The notes beneath the pieces were generated by a model. The model had not been told where the DNA came from, did not search any database, and worked only from the letters and a program-made list of their open reading frames with translations. Made by a program: the position numbers and the translations under genes. DNA of 10,308 nucleotides, from contig VGFN01000038.1 in NCBI GenBank assembly GCA_016868875.1, positions 1-10,308 of the forward strand, in the 5' to 3' direction. This DNA comes from Bacteroidota bacterium. Lineage in GTDB: Bacteria > Bacteroidota > Bacteroidia > UBA7662. Within the stretch, counting starts at the first letter, position 1, and each line of letters starts with the position of its first letter. Positions 7,799-10,308 of this stretch are shown in pieces.

Positions 7799-8755
7799 CT
7801 AAAAAACAGCTTCGGCAATACGTTTGGTGGCTTGGCTTTTGCCCATGGTATAAAAGTGCAGCACCGGGACCCCTGCCTCTTTGAGCTCCCGGCATTGGGC
7901 GATAGCCCATTCGATCCCAATTTGCCTTACGGCCTGTTCGTTGGGCGCCTGCTCCACCGCATCGGCCAAGGCTTCGGGAATATCGATATGAAAAACCTTG
8001 GGCAAAAGGGCGATTTGCTTGAGCGATGCCAAAGGCTTAATGCCCGGAATGATGGGAATATCAATACCCTCTTTGCGACAGGTGGCTACAAAATCAAAGT
8101 AAGCCTTGTTATCAAAGAACATTTGGGTTGTGATGAAAGTGGCTCCCGCCTTGACCTTTTGTTTGAGCCAACGAATATCAGCTTTGAGGTTGGGGGCATC
8201 GTGGTGCTTTTCGGGATAGCCAGCGACTCCAATACAAAAATCCGTCGCCGTAGCATTCGCCAATTCATCGTCCATGTACCGACCCTGATTCATGCGGACC
8301 ACTTGCTGCAACAATTCCAAAGCGTTTTGGTTACCGTCCGGCTGCGGCACAAAACTGGTCTCGTGTTTGAGGTTATCCCCCCTCAAAACCAGGACATTGT
8401 CGATGCCCAAAAAATGCAGGTCAATCAAGGCATTTTCGGTTTCTTCTTTGCTAAAACCCCCACAAATGAGGTGCGGCACCGCATCGACCTTGAAGCGATT
8501 CATAATGGCTGCACAGATGGCAACGGTCCCCGGACGTTTGCGGGTGGTGATGCGGCGGAAGGTCCCGTCTGCCAAGGGCTTAAGCAAAAATTCCTCCCGG
8601 TGGTACGTCACATCGATGAACGGTGGCTTAAACTCCATCAGCGGAGCGATCCCGTTATAAATTTCTTGGATATCCTGCCCTTTGAGGGGAGGCAGAATTT
8701 CGAAGGAAAAAAGGGTTCGGCCGTTGGCCGCTTGAATATGATCGGTGATTTTCAT
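7799..8755 (-). CDS. metF: Methylenetetrahydrofolate reductase
   Basis: MetF is a cytoplasmic FAD enzyme that reduces 5,10-methylene-THF to 5-methyl-THF, the methyl donor used by MetH. The 318-residue product is a standard single-domain bacterial MetF. Visible landmarks are SFEILPP (residues 17-23), whose Glu19 corresponds to the catalytic Glu28 of E. coli MetF; HLICGG (95-100); VLRGD (123-127), whose Asp127 matches the flavin-tuning Asp120 of E. coli; GVAGYPEKH (176-184); TQMFFD (210-215); PGIKPL (237-242); and the C-terminal LHFYTM (299-304). The ATG at 8753-8755 follows the metH stop by nine bases. A second ATG at 8758-8760 is out of frame and ends at once. The gene is second in a metH-metF-DUF5916 run, and its TAG (7799-7801) is one base from the next probable start. 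All key residues are present and nothing looks broken. Confidence 0.97.
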   Translation of the reverse strand: MKITDHIQAANGRTLFSFEILPPLKGQDIQEIYNGIAPLMEFKPPFIDVTYHREEFLLKPLADGTFRRITTRKRPGTVAICAAIMNRFKVDAVPHLICGGFSKEETENALIDLHFLGIDNVLVLRGDNLKHETSFVPQPDGNQNALELLQQVVRMNQGRYMDDELANATATDFCIGVAGYPEKHHDAPNLKADIRWLKQKVKAGATFITTQMFFDNKAYFDFVATCRKEGIDIPIIPGIKPLASLKQIALLPKVFHIDIPEALADAVEQAPNEQAVRQIGIEWAIAQCRELKEAGVPVLHFYTMGKSQATKRIAEAVF

Positions 8756-8764
8756 AACATTTTT

Positions 8765-10308
8765 TTAGACGTCCAACAAAACGGGGGCCAACCAGCGTTT
8801 GGCCTCTTCCAAATCCACACCGCGGCGTAGCGCGTAATCTTCCAATTGATCCTGGGCAATCTTACCCACCCCAAAATACTTGGCCTGGGGATGCCCCAAA
8901 TAGAACCCGGATACCGCTGCGGCAGGGGTCATGGCCAAACTCTCGGTCAATTGCATGCCCAGCCTCTCCTCGACCTCCAACATTTTCCAGATGGTCGGCT
9001 TATCCAAATGATCCGGGCAGGCGGGGTAACCCGGTGCCGGCCGTATGCCCTGGTACTTTTCGGCGATCAAATCGGTGTTGCTGTACTGCTCCATGGGGGC
9101 GTAACCCCAATCCTCCTGCCTTACCTTGGCATGCAAGGCTTCGGCCAAAGCTTCGGCCAAGCGATCGGCCAGGGCTTTGACCATAATCGCCGAAAAATCA
9201 TCGTGGTCCTTTTGGTATTGTTGGGCCAATTCTTCAGCCCCAAAAATCCCTACGGCAAACGTACCTGCCCAATCCTGAAGCCCGCTTTCTTGGGGAGCCA
9301 CAAAATCGGTCAGGCAAAAATTGGGCAGATCCCCAGCTTTGGCACTCTGTTGCCGTAACATCGGAAATTCCCAACGCCCATCCATCACCAAACGATCGCC
9401 CGAAACGGTGCACGCCGGGAATAAGCCCCAAACAGCTTTAGCGGTCAATAAATTCTTGGATACCAAGGCATTCAACATCGATTGGGCATCCTCAAACAAT
9501 TTGGTAGCGGCTTCTCCCACCACCTCGTCTTGGAGCAAGTCCGGGTAACGGCCGTGCAATTCCCATGCTTGAAAAAACGGGGTCCAATCGATATAATCGA
9601 CCAATTCCTCCAAAGGCCATGCCAGTTCCTGCTGCACCCCTGATCGCTGGGGAATCGCGGGTCGGTAATTCAACCAATCTCCTTTCCAGGCCCTGGCCCT
9701 GGCCTGTTCCAAGGTCAGCATGTTTTTGGCGGCGGCACGGTTGAGGTAACCATCCCGCATGGTCGTCTGTTCTTGGCGGTTTCGCTCCGCAAAGGCCGGG
9801 CGTTGATCGGGGCTGAGCAAGGTTGAGACCACCGGGACCGAACGGCTGGCATCCAAGACATGCACCACCGTTCCCCCATAGGCCGGGGCTATTTTGACCG
9901 CCGTATGCGCTTTGGAGGTGGTCGCTCCACCGATGAGCAAGGGAATACGCATACCCCGGCGCTCCATCTCCCTGGCCACCCCCACCATTTCGTCCAGCGA
10001 GGGGGTAATCAAGCCCGATAAACCAATGATATCCACCTTGTGCTCCACAGCGGCTTCCAAAATTCGATCGGTGGGCACCATCACCCCCAGATCCACCACC
10101 TCGTAATTGTTGCATTGCAGCACCACCCCCACGATGTTCTTGCCGATATCGTGCACATCCCCTTTGACCGTGGCCATCAGAATACGACCTTTGTCGGAGG
10201 CTTCTCCGGATTCTCCGGCCGCGGCTGCTCTTTCTTTTTCGGCTTCCAAATAAGGCAACAGCACGGCGACCGCCTTTTTCATGACCCGCGCACTTTTGAC
10301 CACCTGGG
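8765..10308 (-). CDS. metH: Cobalamin-dependent methionine synthase, C-terminal half (partial)
   Basis: MetH moves the methyl group of 5-methyl-THF to homocysteine through methylcobalamin. The window holds about 514 codons of its C-terminal half: the end of the cap domain (VVKSARVMKKAV), the B12-binding Rossmann domain and the activation domain. Counting from the GTG at 10303, the cobalamin motif DVHDIG is at 49-54 (His51 is the lower axial ligand), with SGLIT at 96-100 and GGATTS at 125-130. The activation domain shows IDWTPFFQAWELHGRYP (238-254), DFVAPQESG (333-341), the SAM-binding RPAPGYPACPDH (421-432) and VSGFYLGHPQAKYFGVGKI (464-482). The frame stays open to the right edge and reads PQVVKSARV as in intact MetH, so GTG 10303 is internal and not a start. 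The SAM domain implies dependence on reductive reactivation. Whether the N-terminal homocysteine and folate domains are fused or encoded separately cannot be seen. It ends in TAA nine bases before metF. Confidence 0.97.
   Translation of the reverse strand, partial: QVVKSARVMKKAVAVLLPYLEAEKERAAAAGESGEASDKGRILMATVKGDVHDIGKNIVGVVLQCNNYEVVDLGVMVPTDRILEAAVEHKVDIIGLSGLITPSLDEMVGVAREMERRGMRIPLLIGGATTSKAHTAVKIAPAYGGTVVHVLDASRSVPVVSTLLSPDQRPAFAERNRQEQTTMRDGYLNRAAAKNMLTLEQARARAWKGDWLNYRPAIPQRSGVQQELAWPLEELVDYIDWTPFFQAWELHGRYPDLLQDEVVGEAATKLFEDAQSMLNALVSKNLLTAKAVWGLFPACTVSGDRLVMDGRWEFPMLRQQSAKAGDLPNFCLTDFVAPQESGLQDWAGTFAVGIFGAEELAQQYQKDHDDFSAIMVKALADRLAEALAEALHAKVRQEDWGYAPMEQYSNTDLIAEKYQGIRPAPGYPACPDHLDKPTIWKMLEVEERLGMQLTESLAMTPAAAVSGFYLGHPQAKYFGVGKIAQDQLEDYALRRGVDLEEAKRWLAPVLLDV
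9135..9170 (-). repeat. Three tandem 12-bp units inside metH
   Basis: Three consecutive 12-base units on the plus strand read AAGGCTTCGGCC, AAAGCTTCGGCC and AAGCGATCGGCC. The first two differ at one position; the third differs from the first at three. On the coding strand they specify the in-frame residues ADRL-AEAL-AEAL within the activation-domain helix. This helix is naturally alanine/leucine-rich in MetH, so the repeat may be codon coincidence and not a recent duplication. Confidence 0.5.

Noticed and set aside
7081..7884. Plus-strand open frame of 267 codons opposite the DUF5916 gene
   Set aside because: It is an antisense shadow of the signal peptide and CBM9-like region, rich in His, Pro and Arg, with no recognisable motif.
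7798..7920. N-terminal 41-residue extension of the DUF5916 protein from the ATG at 7918-7920
   Set aside because: It overlaps the metF 3' end by about 120 bases, lacks signal-peptide features and would bury the real signal sequence.
7832..8830. Long plus-strand open frame of 332 codons opposite metF
   Set aside because: It lies antisense to a clear metF and the metH end, shows no domain or transmembrane pattern, and is explained by codon bias on the coding strand. It crosses the metF-metH junction, which a real gene would be unlikely to do.
9492..10115. Minus-strand 207-codon open frame inside metH
   Set aside because: It is in another frame of the same strand as the well-conserved metH, with low-complexity Gly/Arg-rich content typical of a frame-shifted shadow.
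10301..10303. GTG at the right edge as the start of a stand-alone B12-binding protein
   Set aside because: The frame is open upstream and reads PQVVKSARV, which is internal to full-length MetH, so the gene is simply cut by the window.

Overview
This window looks like an ordinary chromosomal stretch from a member of the Bacteroidota. The evidence for that phylum is a DUF5916 outer-membrane barrel protein with a CBM9-like N-terminus, a NagZ-type GH3 glycosidase fused to a beta-lactamase-fold serine hydrolase, a bacillithiol synthase (bshA), and the near absence of Shine-Dalgarno sequences. I cannot place it below phylum. Hand-counted 60-base samples range from about 40% to 68% GC, lowest inside the GH3 gene.

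Layout from left to right. Six of the seven genes are on the minus strand. (1) Positions 1-583 hold the first 194 codons of a BcrA-type ABC transporter ATPase that runs off the left edge. (2) 599-1768 is bshA, a family 4 glycosyltransferase that makes GlcNAc-malate for bacillithiol. (3) 1793-4840 is a 1015-residue envelope protein joining a NagZ-like N-acetylglucosaminidase to a serine hydrolase. (4) 4841-5629, on the plus strand, is a four-helix membrane protein with a DUF3784-like N-terminus and a PH-like C-terminal domain. (5) 5626-7797 is the DUF5916 outer-membrane protein; its start is probably a GTG just after metF. (6) 7799-8755 is metF. (7) 8765-10308 is the C-terminal part of metH, cut by the right edge.

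Two minus-strand runs stand out. In metH-metF-DUF5916, the first two genes together supply and use 5-methyl-THF to make methionine, and an outer-membrane protein of unknown role appears to be translationally coupled behind them. In GH3/serine hydrolase-bshA-ABC ATPase, the first gene probably dismantles cell-wall fragments and the second uses UDP-GlcNAc. The lone plus-strand gene sits between the runs with no free DNA on either side: its start codon abuts the annotated GH3 start, and its stop overlaps the DUF5916 stop by four bases.

There is no gene-free stretch longer than 24 bases, and I see no tRNA, rRNA, CRISPR array, insertion sequence or convincing terminator. Most of the content is housekeeping. 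The best leads are the NagZ-serine hydrolase fusion, the DUF3784/PH protein wedged between operons, and the uncharacterised outer-membrane protein behind metF.
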